Of a stretch of DNA of 64,000 nucleotides, positions 36,401-43,894 are shown piece after piece; the first letter of the stretch is position 1; the number at the start of each line of letters is the position of its first letter. The notes under the pieces are model-generated. The model saw only the letters and a program-made list of their open reading frames with translations, ran no database searches and was not told where the DNA came from. The position numbers and the translations under genes were made by a program. Source of the stretch: Sipunculus nudus. Lineage: Eukaryota; Annelida; Sipuncula; Golfingiida; Sipunculidae. The stretch lies in the NCBI GenBank assembly GCA_026874595.1, contig CM049306.1, forward strand, positions 15,209,019 to 15,273,018. Reading direction: 5' to 3'.

Positions 36401-39400
36401 AAAATCGGGGTGCAGCAGTTCACATGTGACCCTAACATAATCCCGGGTTTCGTAAAATTCCGCCCAGCGGTTACTCTGTTTTGGCGGATACAACTGATTA
36501 AAGCAAATGCGCAAATGAATGACCTACTTCAGATGTTACAGGAACCATCAGAAAAGTGCCAAAAAGAACAAACAGTGGAAAGATCTACCTGCTGGTTCAT
36601 GCTTTGGCAGAGCGGTGAATCCTCTCCGGCGCCCTCTCCTATTTCCCCTGGCCACTGGTTTTTCAGATGTTGGTCTGTAATCATCATCATCATCTTCTTC
36701 ATCTCCTGGTGTCTGATAATCCCTGTCAAAGATACACACAAGAATCCAGCAAACCAAGTTAGTCATACATGTGATATTTTACAAATATAGTGTAGTACAT
36801 TCATTCTGAATCCTGAAATTCATTTACAGTAATTTTTATAAAAACATCCTCAGAAGAATAACCAAATTGTAATTTTGGTGGGTTTTTTAAAGAGAGAAAA
36901 CTTTCCCATTAAGTGAGTTCATGTGACAAATGAAACTACTATCATTTGTTGAAGGATATATGATAATATAGTGAGCTGCAGTTGTGGGCACTTAATATCA
37001 CATTATAATTAATTGAACTTAACTTTTATTTTAGTTACCCGAATTTTAGGGGAAATTTATTGAACTTCACTCTTATTTTAGTTACCTGAATTTTAGGGGA
37101 ATTAATCTCCTTCTTCCTGGAAGACGGCCTGACTGTCTCTCAATGTCATAGTCATTTGCCTGAACTGCAATGGTGGACTTGTTCGTACCTGTTAACATAA
37201 TACGAAAAATTGATATACAAAATGTACAGGATCTACACAAATTTATGTAATTTTCAAGAGGTTCAGAAGGATATATGTCTGGGCAATGCGCTTATCTAAT
37301 ACTTACTAGTATAACTAGAATATCAGCAGAAGCTGACAAAAGCCCTCAGCCAAAAGAACAGTGTTTAGAGGTGGTAACAGTAACAAGTACTAAATATCTG
37401 TTCTCACATGGATGTATATCTGTACATGTCTCAGTTATAAATTTAAAATGGAGAGGTATGTACCATGATTCATAACAATCCACCAAATGCTTCCTGAAAA
37501 ATAAGCTTCTAAGTTTTATTCTATTATAAGCTCTGTGACCTTGAAAAGTAGGTCAAGTTCACCCATCTTCAAACATGAACGTGATTTTTGTCGATATACA
37601 TCTTCACCAAAGATATAAAATTCCTATTGTGAATCCTTTTAGAGATATCCTGCTCACAAGGCCAAATTTGAAAAATCCAAGAAAAATTCAATAAAAAATC
37701 AGAAATTGCAGGTGGCGCCCCCAAACTTGTGCAGCAGTTACAGACCATCAGTCCCTATGATCATAGTAAGTATTGTGAAAATCCATCCAATGGTTCCTGA
37801 GAAATAAGCTTCTAAATGTTTTTTCTATAATCAGCTCTAAAACGTAGAAAAAAGGTCAAGGTCACCCATCTTCGAACTTGACCGAGATTTTGTCAATATA
37901 CATCTTCACCGAAAAAATAAAATTCTCACGGTGAATCCTTTTCGAGATATCCCGCTCACAAGCCCAAAGTTGAAAAATCCGATAAAAATTCATTAAAAAT
38001 CAGAAATTGTAGGTGGCGCCACCAAACTTGTATAGCAGGTACAGGCTATCAGTCCCAATAATCATAGTAAGTTTTGTGAAAATCTACCAAATGGTTCCTG
38101 AGTAATAAGCATCTAAGTGTTTTTCTATAATCAGCTCTAAAATGTAGAAAAATAGGGCAAGGTCACCCATCTTCGAACTTGACCGAGATTTTGTCGATAT
38201 ACATCTTTACCGAGGAAATAAAATTCTGATGGTGAATCCTTTTCAAGATATCCCGCTCACAAGGTAAAAGTTAACGGACGCCGGCCGGACAGCCGGACGG
38301 ATGGACGGACAGACGGACAGCTTGGGAGACAACAATAGCCCATCAGCCTAAGGGCTGAGGGCTAAAAAGGAATTTGGTTCACCTCTGTTCACAATGTTCT
38401 CTGAAACCACATTGCATATTATACTTTGCCATACCACATTTAAAAGGTTATTGTTAACTCAATGACATGGTCAATAATAGAATAAATAATTTAAATGTAC
38501 ACATAATTTTGAGTGATTTTGCGTGTTTTCTAATATGAGCGGAGGTAGTGGTGGGAGTCGGTTCCTTTTTCATAATCAATCATCGGTTTGAGCAAACCAA
38601 TCGATGATCGATTATTAATCTATTCAGACAAATGTAAAGAAATATGCAATTATATGTGAAACTACTTCCTTAACCTAGCCTGCATGTCTTAGTAATACTA
38701 CCTTAAGAATAGAAGTTTTTGCCATTTTTATATTTTCCTATTATTTCTAAGACATGCTATACAAAGTGTCATTTTAATAAATTATAATAATCAAGAATTA
38801 ACCACAATCCAGGACTTCTAATTTATTGCCGGCCCTCATACTACCCCATATTATTTTATTTTCACCACCAGCTAGGACTTTCAATTTATAGAAGCTATGA
38901 CGACTGCTGACATGTACACTGGTTTCACAGGCCTGCCAGAAATATTACAGGCCCATATAATTTTTGTGTGTAAAACTTAAAAAAAAGTAATTGAAAGCTA
39001 AAAAAGTAATAATGTATGATCTATTTGTGTAACGTTAGAGGGCCAGGGTAATTATTTATTATTTGTTTTTGGTTTGAAAAACTAGGTCACTTTTGTTTGA
39101 TTTTCAGTGCCAGTTATAAACTTGATCATTATAAAAAAAAATAAATAAATTTATAAAGACAGTTAAAAAGAAATACAACCTAAAAAGACTGTTCTATGCT
39201 TGTTCTGATCACAGGCACTTGAATTGCTATTAATGTAGATTTCGGTTGAATTTGTTGCTTTTCGGGGTCATTTCCTTAAAACTACTACTTATCACACATT
39301 TTTCTAGCATCTTTCGCAATATATGGGCCATCTATTTATTATTCATTTAATATTTGAGATAGGCAGGCAAGAAGCCCCCATAATCGATTGTTGCCTTTGG

Positions 39401-40398
39401 TAATTGTAATTGAGCCTTTGAAAGTGGCAGCAGAGAGACTGACTTTCAATAAAACTCGATGATTGGCCCACCATTAAGCGAGGCCATCACCGAAAACAGC
39501 CGAACTGCCTTCTGCAAAGACCGGATTTTCTTTGTGGCTACCTAAAGCCCAGAATTAAGCCGATTTGAGGACTACTGAGCATATAAATAACCTTGCTTTC
39601 AGTGCCAGTTTTATGCATGTTTGGGCTGCCATTTGACAAAGGCTCTGACCCACGTGTGTGGTCAGTCAATGTGAAAAATACATGGCTCTGGCTCGCTCTA
39701 TGAATAGAAGGGGTTCAACCCAGGATTACAAACAAAACCCAACTAGAAAACTGACAGGTCAGGAAGGGCCCTGCAAAACATGCAGTCATTATAAATTGAA
39801 ATACTGTGAATTTGGTGTATTTTGGTAGCATGGGCTGATAGAGTGATATTTGAAAATTAAAGCAGCTGACATGTATAAACTGGAAGAAAAGATATGGTAA
39901 AATGAAAATGTTCAAAGCTATCAAAATAATGATATAAAAGAACTGCATGCACTTTTAGTTTCTGTATTTGTGTATTACCTGTGCCAATTATTCTTGGTTG
40001 AAGTCTTGGCTGGGCTGTGTCAAATATTTTTCCAGTATTATTGTGTTGAATTGGCCTTATTCTATGTGAGGCTTGAGTCTGTACATGAACCTTGTAGTAT
40101 TAGAAAGAGTCAAAGAGTGATAAAATGGTCATTCCCTTGAACTGAGATTCAGCTGTTCTTGGGCTTGGGTCTACAGATGCGCTACATATGAATATCAATG
40201 TAAATTGTTGATGGTCACTTTAACTGGTCCAAATTCCTTGAGATGTTGGAAGTGAAGATAGATTTGTCCAAGCATGGTCTTAATGAGAGCCATTGTGGTG
40301 CGTTGGGCCAGTGTATCCTTTTCTGGAGAATCTTCAAATTGTGTGTACAAAATATGCTGTGAAAATGTAATGCCGCTGTACACGAGTGATTCATCCAT
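14364..40398 (-). CDS. Multi-exon C2H2 zinc-finger protein, eight fingers, 722 residues
   Basis: Joined exons: 40398-40219, 40090-39979, 37188-37086, 36722-36589, 33675-33610, 27900-27778, 18932-18681, 16105-16022, 15478-14364. All but the first junction show clear GT-AG borders, phases match throughout and the total is 2169 nt. Layout: residues 1-132 unrecognised; 139-146 acidic (DEEDDDDD); 157-165 Arg-rich, a possible nuclear signal; fingers at 188-208, 216-238, 246-266, 274-294, 302-322, 330-350, 358-378 and 386-407, all with Cys/His pairs intact and TGEKP-like linkers; 550-573 VV pentapeptide repeats; about 628-722 probably helical. C2H2 arrays of this size normally bind DNA in the nucleus, so a transcription-regulator or chromatin role is inferred; targets are unknown. 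Finger number and flanks do not match CTCF or another family I can name. The first intron is the weakest joint, and an upstream non-coding exon is likely. Confidence 0.88.
15479..16021 (-). other. Intron 8 of the zinc-finger gene
   Basis: 543 bp with standard borders. It contains GGTTGCAAGGTCAAAGGT (15667), a fragment of the GGTCA-rich repeats, and no coding sequence. Confidence 0.85.
16022..16105 (-). CDS. Zinc-finger gene, exon 8 (finger 6)
   Basis: 84 nt, one complete finger module ([10 protein letters not shown]...RHQVIHT), phase 1 on both sides, between TTTATTTCAG and ATACAG|GTAAGC. A single-finger exon in the same phase as exons 5-7 fits growth of the array by exon duplication. Confidence 0.95.
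16106..18680 (-). other. Intron 7, with family C repeats
   Basis: Family C sequence fills about 17035-17910, including CTATAAAATCTAAGAAAATG and ATAAGCTCAAACAGTTGAAA. The rest is AT-rich without a visible gene. The small open frames near 18208-18690 are not supported by splice sites or domains. Confidence 0.75.
17225..17490. repeat. ~115-bp tandem duplication ending in a perfect hairpin
   Basis: CACACCATCTCATAAGCT through CATCTGGGCATTCTGC is present twice (from about 17248 and 17371). At 17445-17484 TCTAGACGATGTGTCTA is followed after six bases by its exact complement, a 17-bp perfect stem. Confidence 0.85.
18681..18932 (-). CDS. Zinc-finger gene, exon 7 (fingers 3-5)
   Basis: 252 nt, exactly three 84-nt finger modules, phase 1 to phase 1, between CATTTTTAG and CACACAG|GTAAAA. 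Encodes fingers beginning CEIC, CQEC and CDIC with CX2C-X12-HX3H spacing. Linkers are RHSDSKPLK and THSSQKPFP, departing from TGEKP at the Gly/Glu positions. Confidence 0.95.
20815..21048 (-). mobile_element. Short TIR element with tRNA-like A and B boxes
   Basis: TTGTTACAGGGTGAAATAAAAG at the left is mirrored by CTTTTATGTCACCCTGTAACAA at the right (one mismatch in ~22), and both ends abut TA, which fits a Tc1/mariner-type TA duplication. On the minus strand TAGTGAAGCAGTTGGTA resembles an A box, and GGGTTCAAATCC about 40 bases later is a near-perfect B box. The plus strand also reads GGGTTTGAGTCCCC near 20861, so an inverted B-box-like motif is present. It may be a MITE that captured or evolved a Pol III promoter, or a SINE fragment between inverted repeats. 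Confidence 0.6.
21272..25829 (+). mobile_element. 4.6-kb Helentron-like element expanded by family A monomers
   Basis: It opens with ACAAGTGACCCATGGGTCAT then GACGCTCAGCTGA, and closes with GACGGACAGACAGACG, CTATAGCTCAGATGACTTTC and AGTCAGCTGAGCTAAA. Between them lie twelve ~336-bp family A monomers. The end module is also present internally at about 21745-21820 and 23745-23826. No protein is encoded; the open frames here are identical shadows at 2-kb spacing. Confidence 0.7.
21466..25480 (+). repeat. Higher-order tandem array: two ~2.0-kb blocks of six family A monomers
   Basis: The core GGTGGCGCCACC or a one- or two-base variant starts at 21466, 21832, 22128, 22462, 22799, 23137, 23475, 23841, 24137, 24472, 24808, 25146 and 25480. 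Spacings read 366, 296, 334, 337, 338, 338, then 366, 296, 335, 336, 338, 334: the same order twice. Blocks 1 and 2 are nearly identical, whereas neighbouring monomers differ clearly, so the 2-kb unit was copied recently. Confidence 0.93.
27372..27825 (-). repeat. 53-bp minisatellite made from exon 6's 3' end and splice donor
   Basis: Plus-strand ACCTACCCATGTGTGCCAGT marks each copy; starts at 27401, 27454, 27507, 27560, 27613, 27666, 27719 and 27772 are spaced at exactly 53 bases. The last is the true exon border. In gene sense each unit holds the codons for [13 protein letters not shown] and a GTRGRT donor-like site. Substitutions are scattered over the copies, but no indels occur. Confidence 0.96.
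27778..27900 (-). CDS. Zinc-finger gene, exon 6 (end of finger 1, finger 2)
   Basis: 123 nt, phase 1 to phase 1, between TATTGACAG and ACATGG|GTAGGT. Encodes [10 protein letters not shown], a canonical THTGEKPF linker, then finger 2 with the wider CX4C spacing (CNMPEC) and HKLAH. Reading past the donor gives a stop within about 10 codons. The 3' end of this exon and its donor seed the 53-bp minisatellite that follows. Confidence 0.93.
28360..29200 (+). repeat. Family F tandem array, ~145-bp monomers
   Basis: About six monomers with CCTTGACCTTTGACCCCATG, GGTGAGCCATATGTGCAAGA, GGTTTGGCTTAAAATGGGTC and CACAAGCTTTTTCAAGAAGT. The unit is a distant relative of the 61.4-63.2 kb array: the order gacctttgacc, GGGTTCTTC, TATGTGCAAGATGAAAG, TTTGGCT is the same in both. 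Confidence 0.9.
29395..30325 (+). mobile_element. Family B element
   Basis: Starts AAACTAAAATACGGGTAGTC with GTGTATCCGCTGAAATCAG soon after, like 34516. Internal monomers carry TGTCTGCAGCATAAACGTG, ATCCCACGGCAGACAAACTG and GATAAAGAGCTATATGAG, with exact GGTGGCGCCACC at 29847 and 30126. The right end (GCAGCAGTTCAAATGTGACC) is recognisable but lacks the TGTATCCGCC inverted end. Confidence 0.8.
32735..33225. repeat. Family C repeat
   Basis: One and a half units with CAAACTTGAGAGATTGTTTC, CCCTGTAAAATCTAAGTC and CATAAGCTCACAGGTTTGCT; the core is mutated to GGTGGTGCCACC. Confidence 0.85.
33610..33675 (-). CDS. Zinc-finger gene, exon 5 (first half of finger 1)
   Basis: 66 nt between TTCCTGTAG and TCTAAAG|GTAAGT, phase 1 on both sides. 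Encodes [18 protein letters not shown] and the start of the finger helix; the zinc-binding His pair lies in exon 6, so an intron cuts finger 1 between its Cys and His pairs. Confidence 0.92.
34516..36492 (+). mobile_element. Family B element split by a hAT-like insertion
   Basis: The left end reads AAACTAGAATGCGGGT then GTGTATCCGCCGAAATCAGA; the right end reads CTCTGTTTTGGCGGATAC. These are inverted copies of TGTATCCGCCRAAAYCAGAG, about 60 bases inside the left border. Monomers match 29.4 kb and 55.8 kb. Without the 1106-bp insertion it is about 0.9 kb. The right end lies under 100 bp from the exon 4 donor. Confidence 0.8.
34965..36070. mobile_element. Non-autonomous hAT-like element, 1106 bp
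   Basis: Ends CAGGGTTGGCAG... and ...CCCCACCCTG are inverted and are flanked by the exact 8-bp repeat TCCAAGAT (34957-34964, 36071-36078). Joining the flanks restores the family B word AGCTATCCAAGATGTATA, which proves the insertion. The subterminal regions are rich in TTTATCC/GGATAAA and TTAATCC/GGATTAA on both sides. No transposase is encoded. Confidence 0.93.
36589..36722 (-). CDS. Zinc-finger gene, exon 4 (acidic run and Arg-rich patch)
   Basis: 134 nt bounded by TTTGACAG and CCAGCAG|GTAGAT, phases 2 and 1. Encodes [18 protein letters not shown] and then [11 protein letters not shown]. The acidic stretch comes from a (GAT)n run and could vary in length between individuals. The Arg-rich part could serve as a nuclear localisation signal. 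Repeat sequence of family B begins about 100 bp past the donor. Confidence 0.88.
36723..37085 (-). other. Intron 3 of the zinc-finger gene
   Basis: 363 bp; apart from the 47-bp duplication at its 5' end I see nothing in it. Confidence 0.85.
37013..37106 (-). repeat. 47-bp tandem duplication spanning exon 3's splice donor
   Basis: TTGAACTT(A/C)AC...TTTTAGTTACC(C/T)GAATTTTAGGGGAA is present twice, offset by exactly 47 bases (37013 and 37060). The distal copy keeps a GT donor (TTCGG|GTAACT) but its exonic -2 base is changed. Use of the second donor would add 47 nt and break the frame. Confidence 0.9.
37086..37188 (-). CDS. Zinc-finger gene, exon 3
   Basis: 103 nt between TTAACAG and TTCAG|GTAACT, phases 1 and 2. 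Encodes [18 protein letters not shown] followed by a basic segment ([14 protein letters not shown]). Its last ~14 bases, the donor and ~30 intron bases are duplicated just downstream (see the 47-bp repeat). Confidence 0.85.
37515..38370 (+). repeat. Family E tandem units with ACGG-type tail
   Basis: Nearly three ~305-bp units share AGGTCAAGGTCACCCATCTT, CGAACTTGACCGAGATTTTG, GAGATATCCCGCTCACAAG and AAATTGTAGGTGGCGCCACC (exact core at 38012). The last unit runs into GTTAACGGACGCCGGCCGG, GACGGATGGACGGACAGACG and AGCCTAAGGGCTGAGGGCTAA, a tail parallel to but distinct from the CAGCTGAGCTAA tail. Confidence 0.88.
38546..39476. mobile_element. Second TAGTGGTGGG hAT-like element, ~931 bp
   Basis: TAGTGGTGGGAGTCGGTTCC at the left and GATTGGCCCACCATTA at the right are the two ends of the 10936-11561 family in the opposite orientation; GCCTTTGGTAATT, ACTTTCAATAAAACTCGATG and GATGATCGATTATTAATC are shared. 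Flanks AGCGGAGG and AGCGAGGC may be a decayed 8-bp target duplication. Confidence 0.75.
39979..40090 (-). CDS. Zinc-finger gene, exon 2
   Basis: Encodes residues 61-97 ([15 protein letters not shown]...) and ends ACAG|GTAATA in phase 1, which joins perfectly to exon 3 to form a Gly codon. The acceptor is ACAAG at 40092-40091, preceded by CTAATAC as a possible branch point. An alternative acceptor, GTACAG, would start the exon at 40078 and drop four residues. The resulting intron 1 is only about 130 bp. Confidence 0.7.
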
Positions 40399-40408
40399 TT
40401 CTGGCCTG
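40219..40408 (-). CDS. Zinc-finger gene, exon 1 of the coding chain (N-terminus)
   Basis: Encodes about 60 residues from an ATG at 40398 in a strong context (GAAATGG). The frame is open back to a TAA near 40463 with no earlier ATG, which supports this start. TCTCCTTCAG just upstream (AG at 40410-40409) resembles a splice acceptor, so a 5' untranslated exon probably precedes it. The 3' border is uncertain: AAA|GTGACC (ending 40219) or CCA|GTTAAA (ending 40225) both give phase 0 and keep the frame; a TGA follows if unspliced. I recognise no domain; it has the look of a helical segment ([19 protein letters not shown]). Confidence 0.65.
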
Positions 40409-40464
40409 CTGAAGGAGACACCAGCAAATGAACACCAAACTGTGTATTACTTTTTTTTTTCCTT

Positions 40465-41460
40465 CTGACCCAAATATCAATAAGCTTCTCCCTTAGGCCA
40501 TGGGTGATACATCTTATGTTTGAATCCTATCCATCATATGTTAGGGGAGTTATTATGCAGAAACCAATTTGATTGTTCATCAAATGCTTTGCGAGTTATT
40601 GCATTAACATCATTTGAGAATTATCGCCTCTGTCAAGGTCATCCATCTTCGAACACGACCTAGCCCTTCATAACAAACATTACTGGTGCAAGTTCAGTGA
40701 GTGTTTGTCAAATTGTTTGGAAGCTATTTGGTTATTATCATTTTAGCATTATCACCTCTGTGACCTTGAAAATCCATCAAGGTCACCCATCTTCAAACAT
40801 GATGTAGCCCATCAAAAGGTTCATCACTGCCGTGAGGTTGGGGACCTTATATGAAATTCTTTTTATGAGTTATTGTGTTAACAATGTGTGTCCTTTTGCT
40901 AAGAGAGCGCAACCTTACTAGGTGTTCAGTAATGGTTTTTACCACATAACTTACAAAAAAAATGGCTGACTATGACCATATATCATGCCTCGTTGCTGTT
41001 GACATTAGGACCTGTCCTACTGTTAAGGTGGAACAAACAATTATGGTTACAATTATGATTTCTGCCCTGCTGAAAGAGGGACCTAAAATTTAACACCAAA
41101 CTGTGAATAACTTTTTTAACCTTTGACCTCTGGACCCTAAAATCGATAGGAATCTTCCATAATTGATGGTTAATACATATTTCAGGTTTGAACTCAATCC
41201 GTCAATCCTAACTCCTAACTGTTATCATCCAGAAAAGAATTTGTGGACAGACGGACAGACAGACGGGTAGGTCGTTTACTATAGGGCACCCGCTTTTCAA
41301 GCGGGGCCCTCATAAAAGGTCCCCATTTCCGGAAAAGGATCAGGGTGGGGCGGACGTTCCAGGCCTCAAAGTTGGTCTGATATGATTTTAAAAAGTTGCA
41401 GCTGAAAAGGGGGACCAACCCCTTGGACTCCCCTTGGGTCCTCTTCTGCTACTAATGAGG
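40465..41460. repeat. Degenerate GGTCA-type repeats with ACGG tail
   Basis: Units with GTCAAGGTCATCCATCTTCG, TAACCTTTGACCTC and GTTATTGCATTAACATC (about 40600-41200) end in GTGGACAGACGGACAGACAG and an inverted-looking GGGCACCCGCTTTTCAAGC. They resemble families E and F. No upstream exon or promoter of the zinc-finger gene could be identified here. Confidence 0.6.
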
Positions 41461-41998
41461 TATGCATATTTCTATATTTTCTGTATTTTTTCAATTTTTA
41501 TGAATTTTTTTCTCTATTTTGAGACCTTCAAAGAAGCTATCATCTGTTAACAGGGCACAAATCATAACCGCTGGACCTGGGATCTTCTAACTTTATAGCT
41601 AGGTCCATGAAAAGTCTCTGTGGAAACCTGAAAAAAGGTCTCTGTTACCCATATTCTTTGAGCTATGGGTCTCATAAGTACCCCCCAGAATAATAAAATA
41701 ATTGATAAAAAAGCTCAATTATCTGAATAACAACTGCACTGATCACCATGATTCTTTGCATGAATATTGATCATGGAGTGTTCCATCAGTTCCTGCAAAC
41801 TAGTGGTGCATGTATGTTTTTCTAATTTTTACAAATTTTTTTTTCTCTATTTTTGAGACCTTCAAAGAAGCTGTTATCTTGTAACAGGGCGCAAATCGTA
41901 ACCCCTTGACCTTGAATCTTCATACTTGACATCTAGGGAGGTCCATGAAAAGTCTTTTTAGAAAACTGAAATAATTTCTCATAATCCCCCCCCCCCCA
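41461..41998 (-). repeat. Family A units, reverse orientation
   Basis: On the plus strand the complement reads TTTCTCTATTTTGAGACCTT, CATCTGTTAACAGGGCACAA and GTACCCCCCAGAATAAT, i.e. family A inverted relative to 21.4-25.8 kb. It ends in a C run next to the element starting at 42007. Confidence 0.88.
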
Positions 41999-42006
41999 AA
42001 TAACAA

Positions 42007-43894
42007 ACAAGGGACCTATGGGTCACTGTGCTCAGCTGACGTTAACCTTGAAGGTAAAAATCTAAAATAATATCAAATGGAGATAAAGTGTAAGAGGAAG
42101 AGGTAATAAAGGCCATGGTTGGTTTATATGATTGGTTTGTATTGATGAGCAAGAAATTGTTGCAAATAATATTTTGTGACCTGACCATGTGTTTCCTAAT
42201 GTTGAAACTGAAGCATGTGAGCAGTTTGTGAACAAATGATCTGTACAATTACCATGATCATTAGTTGGCTTTTCGATTAACTGTTGACATTTCAGTAGTT
42301 TACAAATTTGTTCAATCGAACCTTTCTTTGTATAATATATATTATTAAATATATGGTTTTTTTTTATGAAATGTATACAGTTGAAAAATAACAAATTAAC
42401 AACATAAAACATGGCAAACAAAGCCTGATCTCAAATTCTGCTGATGCAGGAAAATAATGAACAAATGTTTGTAATAAATCCTCATTTTTTTATCACATCA
42501 ATTTTTTTTAAAATTTAAGTTTATATTTCTATACATTTTCAATATAACATATATATCTGAATATTAAAGTTGATTCATAATTCTCAATTGCATCATCATA
42601 AATCCAATTTTGTCAGATAACACCACATCATGCATACAAATGTTTATTCATTTTTACCACAAAACTATATCTTTTATATCTGCAAAACAATAAATATCTA
42701 AAAAAAATACTTGATTTAGATTTCTCAATTTTTAATTGTGTCTTTATTTATCCATAATGTGCTTCAGATTTTATAATAATTTAAGCATACTGATGGGTTC
42801 CATCATGATTGGTAAAATCATTTAAAAGAAAAATGATTTCTTTAAAAATGCTACATTACACAACATTGCATCTTCTGGATTACACCTTGAATTACTTTTT
42901 CAAGGAAAGTTTTTGCATATCAGAGTGGAAACAGCATTACAATTAAGGAGATACAGTGAACACTTGGTGGGTTGGGTTTGCGGGGGGGGGGGGGGGGGGG
43001 GTGATTGGGGTGGTGATATGAGAATAACTGTACACCTGTCACAGCAGGGGATCTCCCCCAGTGACTGTAACAAATCAGAAACCCTGGCATAGCTGACTTC
43101 CAGTGACCTGGAGTGGGACCCTGCATCTGTAATCTGTAATCAAATCAAATGACTACTATAGAGCCTCAAGAAAAAAATCAATAACTAGCTTAATTTTCAA
43201 GCTTTTACTTCCAAATTTCAGATTTAAACAAATTAAATATTTATGTTTACATGCTGTAAAAATTAAATCAATGGTGCTTACAGGAAAAAAACGTGCCATG
43301 GTCAAAGTTGGGCAAAATTTAAGGTACTGATTTTATTTTAAAGCTAATTACTCAAAAAATTTACAAAATTCAGATCTAATTTTGGGTAAACAATTGAATC
43401 TTAATTAAACATTGTTATATACTTGGGAAAATAGACTCTAGTTTCAAAATTTTTCATGTTAAGTGAGTAAATATTTTTCCTGATTTTTTACAAAGTCCAT
43501 TATGTTTGGGCCCATAACTTAAAGAATTTATACTTAACAGACTTAATTTCTGGCATGTACATAGAAACAATATAGAAGAATATTTTTTGGTAAATATGAG
43601 GAAAAACAGATGAGTGGTTTTGATATTAGGCAGTCCTGAAGTGTGAAAATAGGATTTTAATAAAAAATTGAGGTTTTTCCTTAATTTCTCAAAGGAACAA
43701 AGTTGCAAAGATCCAGTTTTGGGCTTGGTAGGAGATCTTGGGGACATCTAACATTATGCTGAATTTTGGATTCCTAAGTCTTACGGTTTTAAAACGTGCC
43801 ACATCTACGGACGGACGGACGGACGGACAGACGGACGGACGACGGACAATGGACCACGACTATAGCTCAGATGACTTATAGTCAGCTGAGCTAA
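42007..43894 (+). mobile_element. Family G-type element, 1.9 kb
   Basis: Starts ACAAGGGACCTATGGGTCAC, TGTGCTCAGCTGA; ends ACGGACGGACGGACGGACAG, CTCAGATGACTTATAGTCAG, CTGAGCTAAG. Its interior matches 6195-6500 on the left and the 3' halves of the 46.4 and 51.9 kb elements on the right (CAGTCCTGAAGTGTGAAAAT). A G run of over 20 bases lies near 42980-43001. Confidence 0.75.

Larger units (their letters stand above)
33676..36588 (-). other. Intron 4 of the zinc-finger gene, repeat-filled
   Basis: Old ~125-bp units with AAAAGTTATNGNNTTCAC and TTCTATTNCGG lie at 33960-34290. A family B element carrying a nested hAT-like insertion occupies 34516-36492. Confidence 0.8.
37189..39978 (-). other. Intron 2 of the zinc-finger gene
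   Basis: Holds family E units (37515-38370) and a hAT-like element (38546-39476). 39480-39978 shows no gene; the minus frame near 39715-39948 is hydrophobic but has no start or splice support. Confidence 0.8.

Noticed and set aside
40215-40427. Alternative frame across exon 1 starting further upstream
   Set aside because: It runs through the probable acceptor and does not join exon 2 in phase, whereas the chosen frame gives a continuous 2169-nt chain.
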